Assembly: GCF_001544495.1 (NCBI RefSeq)
Contig: NZ_FCNZ02000007.1
Location: 202,918 to 266,917 of the forward strand
Direction of reading: 5' to 3'
DNA: 64,000 nucleotides
DNA from: Caballeronia telluris
GTDB taxonomy: Bacteria; Pseudomonadota; Gammaproteobacteria; Burkholderiales; Burkholderiaceae
Positions 57,311-64,000 of the stretch are shown one piece after another. The translations under genes and the position numbers were made by a program. The notes under the pieces are model-generated. The model was not told the DNA's origin, ran no database searches, and worked only from the letters and a program-made list of their open reading frames with translations. Position 1 is the stretch's first letter, and every line of letters begins with the position of its first letter.

Positions 57311-57370
57311 GCCCAAAACAAAGCGCGCCGCCCGGGGTTCGTTTCCCGGACTGCGCCCTTTGTTTTGGGC
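57311..57370. terminator. Large stem-loop between aceA and uspA
   Basis: Perfect 13-bp arms GCCCAAAACAAAG and CTTTGTTTTGGGC enclose 34 nt with its own inner CCCGGG-type pairing. With the preceding repeat it makes a two-hairpin cassette, probably a bidirectional terminator. Confidence 0.55.
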
Positions 57371-57380
57371 GTTGCCGGTT

Positions 57381-57815
57381 CTAGCGATACACGATCACCG
57401 GAATCTTCGTGTGGGTGAGCACACGTTGCGTCTCGCTGCCGATGAGGAGGCTGCCGAGCCCGCGGCGTCCGTGCGACGCCATCAGGATGACGTCGCACCC
57501 GCCCGACTCGGCCGCCTCGATGATGCCGATGTACGGCGCGGAGTCGATGCTCGTCACGCTGTCGCAGGGGACGCCCGCCTCTTGCGCCGCGCGTTCGACC
57601 GCGTGCAGATGCTCGCGCGCCTCGCGCTCGGCGCGGGCGTGGAAGTCGTCGGGCGGTTCGACGGCGACGTCCGCGAACGGCGAGTACGGATACTGCGGCA
57701 GGCACGCGTAGGCCGTGATGCGCGCGCCGACGGATTGCGCCAGGTCGATCGCGCCATCGATTGCTTTTTGAGACAGCTCGGAGCCGTCGGTCGGAACCAG
57801 GATGTGCTTGAACAT
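57381..57815 (-). CDS. Universal stress protein (UspA family, ATP-binding type)
   Basis: A 144-residue stress protein starting MFKHILVPTDGSELSQKAID. The C-terminal ATP-binding signature ASHGRRGLGSLLIGSETQ fits the G-2X-G-9X-G(S/T) pattern. The ATG has an AAGGAGGA site just before it. Placed between aceA and the LysR gene; often induced by starvation. Confidence 0.93.
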   Translation of the reverse strand: MFKHILVPTDGSELSQKAIDGAIDLAQSVGARITAYACLPQYPYSPFADVAVEPPDDFHARAEREAREHLHAVERAAQEAGVPCDSVTSIDSAPYIGIIEAAESGGCDVILMASHGRRGLGSLLIGSETQRVLTHTKIPVIVYR

Positions 57816-57851
57816 GGCGTCCTCCTTGGAACGTCGTTGCGCTCTTTCATT

Positions 57852-57862
57852 GTAGTAACTAC
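57852..57862. promoter_or_regulatory. 11-bp palindrome upstream of uspA
   Basis: GTAGTAACTAC is a perfect 5-bp-arm dyad about 40 bp upstream of the uspA start. Candidate operator or extended promoter element. Confidence 0.3.
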
Positions 57863-57885
57863 CGGTGCTCGCTCGTTCCAGTAAT

Positions 57886-58788
57886 TCAGCCCCAATACCC
57901 CGGAGCGCTGTAAGTATGCTTGAGCAGATCGAGAAAGAGCCGCACGCGCAGCGGCAAATGACGGCGTTGCGGAAAGACCGCATGGATGCCGATCGGCGGC
58001 GCGGTGAAATCGTCGAGCACGGTGACGAGTCGCCCGGCCGCGATGTCATCGCCGACTTCCCACCACGAGCGCCACGCGAGCCCGTATCCCGCAAGACACC
58101 AGTCGTGAAGCACGGCGCCATCGGAACATTCCATCGTGCCGGAGACCTTGATCGTCACGACCTTGCCGTCGTGCTGGAACATCCAGCCGCGCTGCTGATT
58201 CGCCGATGCGCCGAGTGCGAGGCAATTGTGACCCGCAAGCGAAGCGAGATCGGCGGGCTTGCCGCGGCGTTGCAAATAGAGGGGCGACGCGACGCACACG
58301 CGCCGGTTCTCGCCGAGCTTGAGCGACACGAGCGACGAATCCGGCAGTTCGCCAAGCCGCACCGCGCAATCGAACCCTTCGTTGACGAGATCGACCATGC
58401 GGTCGGTGAGATCGAGCGAAATCGAAACGTCGGGGTGCCGCGTCGTGAATTCCGGCACCAGCGCCGCGACGTGGCGCCGCCCGAATCCGGCCGGCGCCGA
58501 CACGCGCAGATGCCCGCTCGCCTTCACGCCGCCGGCCGACACGCTCGCCTCGGCGTTCTGCATGTCGTTGATGACGCGCAGACAGTCTTCGAGGAACGCC
58601 GAGCCTTCGAACGTCAGCGTGAGCCGGCGTGTCGTGCGCACCAGCAGTTTCACGCCGAGCCGCTCCTCCAGCGCATCGAGCCGCCGGCCGATCACGGCGG
58701 GCGCGACGCCTTCGGTCTGCGCCGCCGCCGACAAACTGCCCTTCGCCGCCACGGCCGCGAACGTCTCGATTTGCTTGAAGCGATCCAT
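57886..58788 (-). CDS. LysR-family transcriptional regulator
   Basis: A 300-residue LTTR with N-terminal winged helix-turn-helix (DRFKQIETFAAVAAKGSLSA, with LDALEERLGVKLLVRTTRR) and a substrate-binding domain. It is divergent from the haloacid dehalogenase gene, the typical LTTR layout, so that gene is the first target to test. The gap contains two TGATC-type dyads. The ligand is unknown. Confidence 0.93.
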   Translation of the reverse strand: MDRFKQIETFAAVAAKGSLSAAAQTEGVAPAVIGRRLDALEERLGVKLLVRTTRRLTLTFEGSAFLEDCLRVINDMQNAEASVSAGGVKASGHLRVSAPAGFGRRHVAALVPEFTTRHPDVSISLDLTDRMVDLVNEGFDCAVRLGELPDSSLVSLKLGENRRVCVASPLYLQRRGKPADLASLAGHNCLALGASANQQRGWMFQHDGKVVTIKVSGTMECSDGAVLHDWCLAGYGLAWRSWWEVGDDIAAGRLVTVLDDFTAPPIGIHAVFPQRRHLPLRVRLFLDLLKHTYSAPGYWG

Positions 58789-58844
58789 GCGCGGTGTTCC
58801 TGTTTCAACGCCAACGCGAAGAGATTAGGTGCGAAAAAGTAAAA

Positions 58845-58884
58845 GATCAAGTGATCCTCAGCGACTTTTTATGCAAGTTGATCA
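58845..58884. promoter_or_regulatory. Possible LysR sites with repeated TGATC
   Basis: GATCA-AG-TGATC (58845-58856) and TTGATCAC (containing TGATCA 58879-58884) lie between the divergent LysR and dehalogenase genes. Spacing and symmetry suit an LTTR site, but no match to a known motif is claimed. Confidence 0.3.
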
Positions 58885-58925
58885 CGAATAGAATCCCTCT
58901 CGACCTCTACACGGAGCGCACGGCT

Positions 58926-59708
58926 ATGTCGGCCATAACGACACATTCCCCTCCCCGCGCAGTGATTTTCGACGCCTACGGCACGCTTTTCGACGTGCAT
59001 TCGGTCGTCGCTGCCGCCGAGCAGCTGTTCCCCGGCCACGGCGACGCGCTCTCGCAGTTGTGGCGCCAGAAGCAGATCGAATACACGCAGTTGCGCACGC
59101 TCGCCGATCCCTCGGGCAGCCGCTACGAGCCGTTCTGGGCGATCACACTCGACGCGCTGCGCTTTGCGGCCGCGCGCCTGAATCTCGCCGATGCGCTGTC
59201 GAGCACCGCCGAAAAACGGCTGATGGACGAATACGCGTGTCTTTCCGCGTTTCCGGACGTCGTCGGCGCGTTGAGGGCGCTGCGCGAGCGCACGCGCTGC
59301 GAACTTGCGATCCTCTCGAACGGCAATCCGCAGATGCTCGACATCGCCGTGAAAAGCGCCGGCATGACGGGCCTTTTCGACCACGTCCTTTCCGTCGACG
59401 CCGTGCGCGCCTACAAGCCCGCGCCGGCGTCGTACGCGCTCGGCACGCAGGCGTTCGGCTGCGCCGCGCGCGAACTGGTGTTCGTCTCGTCGAACGGCTG
59501 GGACGTCGCGGGCGCCTCGTGGTTCGGCTACACGACCTTCTGGATCAACCGCGCGGGCCTTCCCGCCGAGGAACTCGGCGTCGCGCCGCGCGGCACCGGC
59601 CGCGGCATGAGCGACCTCGTCGACTTCATCGAGGGCGGCTGCCGGCAACAGGATTCCCCCACCCCCGCGAAACGCCCGACACGGATGCGCCAGGGCCCCG
59701 GCACCTGA
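58926..59708 (+). CDS. Haloacid dehalogenase type II (L-2-haloacid dehalogenase)
   Basis: Hydrolyses the C-halogen bond of 2-haloacids. All catalytic positions of the model L-2-haloacid dehalogenase (L-DEX) have counterparts: nucleophile D16, T20, R47, S131, K164, Y170, S188, N190 and D193, with FDAYGTLFDVHSVV and FVSSNGWDVAGA near-identical to it. 260 residues with a C-terminal 30-residue tail (CRQQDSPTPAKRPTRMRQG). The product of haloacetate would be glycolate, which becomes glyoxylate for malate synthase. It starts 138 bp from lysR and ends 69 bp before aceB. Confidence 0.93.
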   Translation: MSAITTHSPPRAVIFDAYGTLFDVHSVVAAAEQLFPGHGDALSQLWRQKQIEYTQLRTLADPSGSRYEPFWAITLDALRFAAARLNLADALSSTAEKRLMDEYACLSAFPDVVGALRALRERTRCELAILSNGNPQMLDIAVKSAGMTGLFDHVLSVDAVRAYKPAPASYALGTQAFGCAARELVFVSSNGWDVAGASWFGYTTFWINRAGLPAEELGVAPRGTGRGMSDLVDFIEGGCRQQDSPTPAKRPTRMRQGPGT

Positions 59709-59777
59709 GCGTCACCGATCTTCAACGCGCTTGATTGCATCACGCAAAACCGTCTGACCGACCAAGGAGAAAACCAC

Positions 59778-61370
59778 ATGGCCCACTCGCTGAATCTGCC
59801 GCAGGGCATGGCAATCACCGCCGACATGCAGCCCGGCTTCGACGCGATCCTCACACGCGAAGCGCTCGAACTCGTCGCCCAACTGCACCGGCAGTTCGAG
59901 CCGCGCCGCCAGCAATTGCTCGCGGCGCGCGTCGAACGCACGAAACGCCTGGACGCCGGCGAGCGTCCCGATTTCCTGGCGGACACGAAATCGATCCGCG
60001 AAGGCGACTGGACCATCGCGCCGCTGCCGCGGGCGCTTGAATGCCGTCGCGTGGAAATCACGGGGCCGGTCGAGCGCAAGATGATCATCAACGCGCTCAA
60101 CTCGGGCGCGGACGCGTACATGACCGACTTCGAGGACTCGAACGCGCCGAACTGGCACAACCAGATCACCGGCCAGATCAACCTGAAGGAAGCCGTGCGC
60201 GGCACGATCTCGCTCGAACAGAACGGCAAGTCGTACAGGCTGAACGATAAGGTCGCGACGCTGATCGTGCGTCCGCGCGGCTGGCATCTCGACGAAAAGC
60301 ACGTGACCGTCGACGGTCAGCGCGTCTCGGGCGGCATCTTCGATTTCGCGCTCTTCCTTTTCCACAACGCGCGCGAGCAGCTTGCGCGCGGCGCCGGTCC
60401 GTTCTTCTATCTGCCGAAGCTGGAGAGCCATCTGGAAGCGCGTCTGTGGAACGAGATTTTCGTGGCAGCGCAGGAAGCGGTCGGCGTGCCGCGCGGCTCG
60501 ATTCGCGCGACGGTGCTCGTCGAAACGATTCTCGCCGCGTTCGAGATGGAAGAAATCCTGTATGAACTGCGCGAACACAGCGCGGGGCTGAACGCCGGCC
60601 GCTGGGACTACATTTTCTCGGCGATCAAGAAGTTCAAGAGCGATCCGGACTTCTGTCTCGCCGACCGCGCGAAGATCACGATGACCGTGCCGTTCATGCG
60701 CGCCTACGCGCTCGAATTGCTGAAGACGTGCCACAAGCGCAACGCACCGGCGATCGGCGGCATGAGCGCCCTGATCCCGATCAAGAACGATCCGGCGGCG
60801 AATGAAAAGGCGATGGGCGGCGTGCGCTCGGACAAGGCGCGCGATGCCGGCGACGGTTACGACGGCGGCTGGGTCGCGCATCCGGGCCTCGTGCCGATCG
60901 CGATGGAAGAGTTCGTGAAGGTGCTCGGCGACCAGCCGAACCAGATTGGCAAGCAACGCACCGACGTCCAGGTGACGGCGAAGGACCTGCTCGACTTCCG
61001 CCCGGAAGCGCCGATTACCGAAGCGGGCGTGCGCAACAACGTCAATGTCGGCATCCACTATCTCGGCTCGTGGCTCGCGGGCAACGGCTGCGTGCCGATT
61101 CACAACCTGATGGAAGACGCGGCGACCGCGGAAATCTCGCGCTCGCAGGTGTGGCAGTGGATTCGCTCGCCGAAGGGCAAGCTCGACGACGGTCGCCAAG
61201 TCACCGCCGCGATGGTGCGCGAGATCACCATCGACGAACTGGAGAAGGTGAAGCTCGCCGTCGGCGGGGACACGAAGCCTTACGAGCGCGCGGCGAAGAT
61301 CTTCGAACAGATGTCGACGTCGGAGAACTTCACCGAGTTTCTGACGCTGCCGCTCTACGAGGAAATCTGA
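59778..61370 (+). CDS. aceB: Malate synthase A
   Basis: Condenses glyoxylate and acetyl-CoA to malate. The 530-residue protein is the AceB-type (about 530 residues), not the larger GlcB-type. It has the TIM-barrel signatures DFEDSNAPNWHNQITG, RATVLVETILAAFEMEEIL and the catalytic-base segment SRSQVWQWIRSPKG. Spacing from the dehalogenase gene suggests they share a transcript. Confidence 0.97.
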   Translation: MAHSLNLPQGMAITADMQPGFDAILTREALELVAQLHRQFEPRRQQLLAARVERTKRLDAGERPDFLADTKSIREGDWTIAPLPRALECRRVEITGPVERKMIINALNSGADAYMTDFEDSNAPNWHNQITGQINLKEAVRGTISLEQNGKSYRLNDKVATLIVRPRGWHLDEKHVTVDGQRVSGGIFDFALFLFHNAREQLARGAGPFFYLPKLESHLEARLWNEIFVAAQEAVGVPRGSIRATVLVETILAAFEMEEILYELREHSAGLNAGRWDYIFSAIKKFKSDPDFCLADRAKITMTVPFMRAYALELLKTCHKRNAPAIGGMSALIPIKNDPAANEKAMGGVRSDKARDAGDGYDGGWVAHPGLVPIAMEEFVKVLGDQPNQIGKQRTDVQVTAKDLLDFRPEAPITEAGVRNNVNVGIHYLGSWLAGNGCVPIHNLMEDAATAEISRSQVWQWIRSPKGKLDDGRQVTAAMVREITIDELEKVKLAVGGDTKPYERAAKIFEQMSTSENFTEFLTLPLYEEI

Positions 61371-61393
61371 GTTTGTCTTAAGCTTGGGCGTTG

Positions 61394-61424
61394 AAGCCGC
61401 TCCCTCATCCGGAGCGGCTTTTTC
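61394..61424. terminator. Terminator after aceB
   Basis: Perfect 10-bp stem AAGCCGCTCC / GGAGCGGCTT with a 7-nt loop followed by TTTTTC. Lies between aceB and the convergent gamma-glutamylcyclotransferase-like gene. Confidence 0.9.
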
Positions 61425-61836
61425 ATTTGCGCGCGCGATGCTCGACCCAGTCGCCGCCTTCGATGCGCGGCAGTCCGTCGACCGAATGCGCGGCCACTGG
61501 ATACAGCAGGCAATCGACGTGCTGTTCCGTGCCTTCGATATCCACCATCACATGCAGCCGGTGGGATCGAAACAGGCCCTCGACGCCCGGATACACCTCT
61601 TCGATCTCGTCGAGCACGGGCACGAGCGCGTCGTCGATACGGTAGACGTCGCCGCGAACCGGCTCGCCTTCGGGATCGAGCACGAGGCCCGGATAACGGC
61701 CGAAGTCGAAGAGCCGCCCGTGCACGTGCGCGATGCCGATCTGCTGCGGCTTCGCGATGCCGTGCCGCTCCGCCGCGCGGTTGATGTCGTTGATCTCGCC
61801 GGCGCGCAAGGTGCCGTAGATGAATACGTGTTGCAT
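61423..61836 (-). CDS. Gamma-glutamylcyclotransferase-like (AIG2/GGCT fold) protein
   Basis: A 137-residue protein starting MQHVFIYGTLRAGEINDINR. The YGTLRAGE segment and GRLFDFGRYPGLVLD are family hallmarks of the AIG2-like fold, which can cyclise gamma-glutamyl groups to 5-oxoproline. The catalytic glutamate is probably in LDEIEEVYPG. Substrate unknown. Divergent from the AraC regulator. Confidence 0.88.
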   Translation of the reverse strand: MQHVFIYGTLRAGEINDINRAAERHGIAKPQQIGIAHVHGRLFDFGRYPGLVLDPEGEPVRGDVYRIDDALVPVLDEIEEVYPGVEGLFRSHRLHVMVDIEGTEQHVDCLLYPVAAHSVDGLPRIEGGDWVEHRARK

Positions 61837-61950
61837 CGGTCGAACGCTCCGTTCTTGCTGGGTTTTTCTTCGCGCATTATGCCAAGCGTGTCGGCGTGTT
61901 GCGTCGAATCAAATTACCATCGAAGTTTGCTGTCAGACATCGTCCATCGA

Positions 61951-62781
61951 ATGAGCACGCCCGCCGAAACCGTCGAAGACCTCGACATTCCCGTCGAACA
62001 TTCACCGACCCACGCGCGTCCGGTCTGCGTGCGGGCGCGCCCGGTGGCGGCGGGCGTGCGCATCGCGCTGCACACGCATGCGTGGGCGCAGCTTGCCTAC
62101 GCGACGCGCGGCGTGCTACGCGTCGCCACGATCGATTCGACCTGGATGGTGCCGCCCTCGCGCGCGATCTGGGTGCCGCCGAACGTGACGCACGAAGTCG
62201 TGATCGTCGAGGATGCCTATCTGCGCACGCTCTATCTCGATGCGAGCGTCGTGCCGCCGGGACTCGACGCGTGCCGCGTCGTGGAAGTGTCGCCGCTGTT
62301 GCGCGAAGTGATCGCCGCGCTCGACGATCGCGGCGTGACGCAGCATCGCGAGCGTCTGCTCGGCACGCTCGCACTCGACGAAATCACGCGCTCGGAACCG
62401 CTGCCGCTTTCCGTGCCGATGCCCGACGAGAAACGCCTGCGCGCGCTCTGCGAAGCGGTGCTCGCCGACCCCGGCCGCGTCGATTCGCTCGAAGCGTGGG
62501 CGGCCGAAGCGGGCGCGAGCACGCGCACGATCGCGCGGCTTTTCCGGCGGGAACTCGGCGTGAGCTTTTCGCAATGGCGCCAGCAAGCCGTGCTCGCGCG
62601 CGCGATTCCGCTGCTGAGCGCGGGACGCCCGCTCGCGCAGGTGGCGCGCGAACTCGGCTATCAGAGCCAGAGCGCGTTTTCCGCGATGTTCAGACGGGCG
62701 TTCGGTGAGAGTCCGCGCGCGTTCTTCGTCCGCGACGGGCGGGGTGTGGTGGAGAAAACCGCGAGCAGCGATACCGCGTGA
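61951..62781 (+). CDS. AraC-family transcriptional regulator
   Basis: A 276-residue regulator with an N-terminal cupin-like AraC_binding region (AGVRIALHTHAWAQLAYATR) and two C-terminal helix-turn-helix units (LARVAREL-type AQVARELGYQSQSAFSAMFRRA). The ATG 61951 is chosen, although the frame runs further upstream. The effector is unknown. Confidence 0.9.
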   Translation: MSTPAETVEDLDIPVEHSPTHARPVCVRARPVAAGVRIALHTHAWAQLAYATRGVLRVATIDSTWMVPPSRAIWVPPNVTHEVVIVEDAYLRTLYLDASVVPPGLDACRVVEVSPLLREVIAALDDRGVTQHRERLLGTLALDEITRSEPLPLSVPMPDEKRLRALCEAVLADPGRVDSLEAWAAEAGASTRTIARLFRRELGVSFSQWRQQAVLARAIPLLSAGRPLAQVARELGYQSQSAFSAMFRRAFGESPRAFFVRDGRGVVEKTASSDTA

Positions 62782-62811
62782 ACGTTCGGGGCCGACGCAG
62801 CGCGCGGCCGG

Positions 62812-63276
62812 TCATACGCGCCGCGCCATGTGCCGGATCGCGCCGAGCTGGGCCAAGCGCGAACCCGCCGGCCGATAGCCCATGCGGATATAGAGCCGCG
62901 CCGCCGGGTTATCGACGAACACGCGCAACTGACATTCGGCGAGACCGCGGGCACGCGCCCAGCGATGCGCGGTATCGAGCAGGAAGGTCCCGGCGCCCTG
63001 CCCGCGCCAACCTTCCGCGATCTGCACATCGCGGATATGCAGCGAATCGTTTTCCTCGGTGACGCGCATCACGCCTACGGGTGCGCCATCCACTTCCAGC
63101 ACGAAATTCTCCGAGTCGCGCCAGCTGCACAGAAAGAGATCGCCGCGCCAAACGAGATTGTGCCGACGGTAATAGCCGTCCATGTTCTTGTGCGTGAGCG
63201 ATTCGGCGAAGGGGAAATCGTCCATCGTCGCCTGGCGCAATCGATACAGCGGCAGATCTTCTGTGGGATCGAGCAT
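62812..63276 (-). CDS. GNAT-family N-acetyltransferase
   Basis: A 154-residue acetyltransferase. ATG 63276 begins MLDPTEDLPLYRLRQATMDD. The acetyl-CoA motif is IAEGWRGQGAGTFLLDTAHR, followed by FVDNPAARLYIRMGYRPAG. No close functional analogue is recognised. It is convergent with the AraC gene and precedes the tRNA array terminator. Confidence 0.88.
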   Translation of the reverse strand: MLDPTEDLPLYRLRQATMDDFPFAESLTHKNMDGYYRRHNLVWRGDLFLCSWRDSENFVLEVDGAPVGVMRVTEENDSLHIRDVQIAEGWRGQGAGTFLLDTAHRWARARGLAECQLRVFVDNPAARLYIRMGYRPAGSRLAQLGAIRHMARRV

Positions 63277-63410
63277 CGCGCGGGCCAAGGGCACGGGGAA
63301 AGACTTCAACACTAAGTCAGAGCGCCGGGCGTGGCAATGGCGAGTTTCACGAAAATCGGCTTTCGTAATACCGGGCGTGAGACGGACCCAAAAGCGATGG
63401 AATCGACGGG

Positions 63411-63440
63411 CGAAAAAAAATCCAGCGCATGGCTGGATTT
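63411..63440 (-). terminator. Terminator at the end of the tRNA array
   Basis: On the minus strand the stem AAATCCAGC / GCTGGATTT with a 5-nt loop is followed by a run of T (63413-63420). It lies just after the first tRNA-Asp. Confidence 0.88.
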
Positions 63441-63454
63441 CTTTGATGACTTGC

Positions 63455-63531
63455 TGGCGGAGCGGACGGGACTCGAACCCGCGACCCCCGGCGTGACAGG
63501 CCGGTATTCTAACCAACTGAACTACCGCTCC
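63455..63531 (-). tRNA. tRNA-Asp (GTC), copy 1
   Basis: Minus-strand 77-nt gene with acceptor GGAGCGG / CCGCTCC, anticodon loop CTGTCAC (GTC), T-loop GGTTCGAGTCC and encoded CCA. Reads GAC and GAT codons. Confidence 0.98.
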
Positions 63532-63538
63532 AGCAGAC

Positions 63539-63614
63539 TGGCGTCCCCTAGGGGATTCGAACCCCTGTACTCACCGTGAAAGGGTGATGTCCTAGGCCTC
63601 TAGACGAAGGGGAC
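63539..63614 (-). tRNA. tRNA-Glu (TTC), copy 1
   Basis: Minus-strand 76-nt gene with acceptor GTCCCCT / AGGGGAC, anticodon loop CTTTCAC (TTC), T-loop GGTTCGAATCC and encoded CCA. Seven nt separate it from tRNA-Asp copy 1. Confidence 0.98.
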
Positions 63615-63639
63615 AGGAAAACTCGTATCGCCTGCGGCG

Positions 63640-63663
63640 AAAAAAAACCGGCTCATCAGCCGG
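63640..63663 (-). terminator. Terminator-like hairpin inside the tRNA array, copy 1
   Basis: Minus-strand stem CCGGCT / AGCCGG with a 4-nt loop, followed by eight T. Only 25 nt lie between its T-run and the next tRNA-Glu 5' end. Confidence 0.75.
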
Positions 63664-63688
63664 ATTCTCTCCTACACACGAGGCTTGT

Positions 63689-63765
63689 TGGCGGAGCGGA
63701 CGGGACTCGAACCCGCGACCCCCGGCGTGACAGGCCGGTATTCTAACCAACTGAACTACCGCTCC
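63689..63765 (-). tRNA. tRNA-Asp (GTC), copy 2
   Basis: Identical to copy 1: acceptor GGAGCGG, anticodon GTC, encoded CCA. Part of the second 234-bp unit. Confidence 0.98.
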
Positions 63766-63772
63766 AGCAGAC

Positions 63773-63848
63773 TGGCGTCCCCTAGGGGATTCGAACCCCT
63801 GTACTCACCGTGAAAGGGTGATGTCCTAGGCCTCTAGACGAAGGGGAC
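63773..63848 (-). tRNA. tRNA-Glu (TTC), copy 2
   Basis: Identical to copy 1: acceptor GTCCCCT, anticodon TTC, encoded CCA. The 7-nt spacer to tRNA-Asp copy 2 is the same as in unit 1. Confidence 0.98.
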
Positions 63849-63873
63849 AGGAAAACTCGTATCGCCTGCGGCG

Positions 63874-63897
63874 AAAAAAAACCGGCTCATCAGCCGG
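63874..63897 (-). terminator. Terminator-like hairpin inside the tRNA array, copy 2
   Basis: Same sequence and placement as the copy at 63640-63663, exactly 234 bp away, including the run of eight T. Confidence 0.75.
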
Positions 63898-63922
63898 ATT
63901 CTCTCCTACACACGAGGCTTGT

Positions 63923-63999
63923 TGGCGGAGCGGACGGGACTCGAACCCGCGACCCCCGGCGTGACAGGCCGGTATTCTAACCAACTGAACTACCGCTCC
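63923..63999 (-). tRNA. tRNA-Asp (GTC), copy 3 at right edge
   Basis: Same gene as copies 1 and 2. The window ends one base after its 5' end. By the 234-bp period a third tRNA-Glu probably follows outside the window. Confidence 0.97.
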
Positions 64000-64000
64000 A

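Larger units (their letters stand above)
63455..63999 (-). repeat. 234-bp tandem tRNA repeat array
   Basis: Asp genes start at 63455, 63689 and 63923, and Glu genes at 63539 and 63773, all with a 234-bp period. The 74-nt spacers between units are identical by eye. This implies recent duplication or gene conversion. The array continues past the edge. Confidence 0.93.

Noticed and set aside
63455..63999. tRNA array as an integration site with a nearby genomic island
   Set aside because: No integrase, direct-repeat attachment site or atypical composition is visible up to the edge. The sequence beyond the edge could change this.

Overview
The window is high-GC chromosomal DNA from a betaproteobacterium of the Burkholderiaceae, most likely a Paraburkholderia, Caballeronia or Burkholderia relative. 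This rests on gene order (rpsB to rnhB, smc-zipA-ligA-def, dapC-dapD-spx-dapE-prmB), on close protein resemblance to that family as I remember it, and on the GC-rich codon use. No phage, transposon, plasmid or CRISPR signature is seen; this is core-genome territory.

Layout. 1-1726: the start of ppsA (cut by the left edge) and, divergently, its regulator ppsR. 1730-17677 (minus strand, read right to left): the translation/envelope cluster rpsB, tsf, pyrH, frr, uppS, cdsA, dxr, rseP, bamA, skp, lpxD, fabZ, lpxA, lpxB, rnhB and a SpoU-type rRNA methyltransferase. It joins early translation factors to isoprenoid, phospholipid, lipid A and outer-membrane assembly genes. 18115-23825: map, glnD, an RluF-like pseudouridine synthase with a tandem-repeat N-terminus, and a 77-residue orphan. 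23891-32786 (minus): EamA transporter, smc, zipA, ligA, def. 33196-39412: lysine/peptidoglycan precursor genes dapC, dapD, an Spx-like protein and dapE, then prmB and cardiolipin synthase. 39417-47478: glutathione peroxidase, an ABC-F ATPase, a CaiB-type CoA transferase, a small DUF2866-like protein, radA, alr and lplT. 47513-49795: thiamine genes thiM, thiE, thiD. 49782-53041 (minus): the tightly overlapped operon tsaB, rimI, family-4 uracil-DNA glycosylase and DUF1853. 53194-55517: an acyl-CoA-binding protein and a DEAD-box helicase with a long leader. 55929-61370: a glyoxylate-shunt island, aceA and aceB enclosing uspA, a LysR regulator and an L-2-haloacid dehalogenase. 61423-63276: a gamma-glutamylcyclotransferase-like protein, an AraC regulator and a GNAT acetyltransferase. 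63455-64000: a tandem tRNA-Asp/tRNA-Glu array that runs to the right edge.

The least ordinary signals are: three dyad elements upstream of aceA; a complete-active-site haloacid dehalogenase between aceA and aceB; a 123-bp in-frame tandem repeat in the pseudouridine synthase gene; an AT-rich perfect hairpin in the probable rpsB leader with face-to-face promoters for rpsB and map; DUF1853, with a nuclease-like residue pattern, coupled to uracil-DNA glycosylase; and 234-bp tRNA repeat units with internal terminator-like hairpins. I did not find a clearly new multi-gene system. Most genes are conserved housekeeping genes, and the novel candidates are regulatory or single-gene features.
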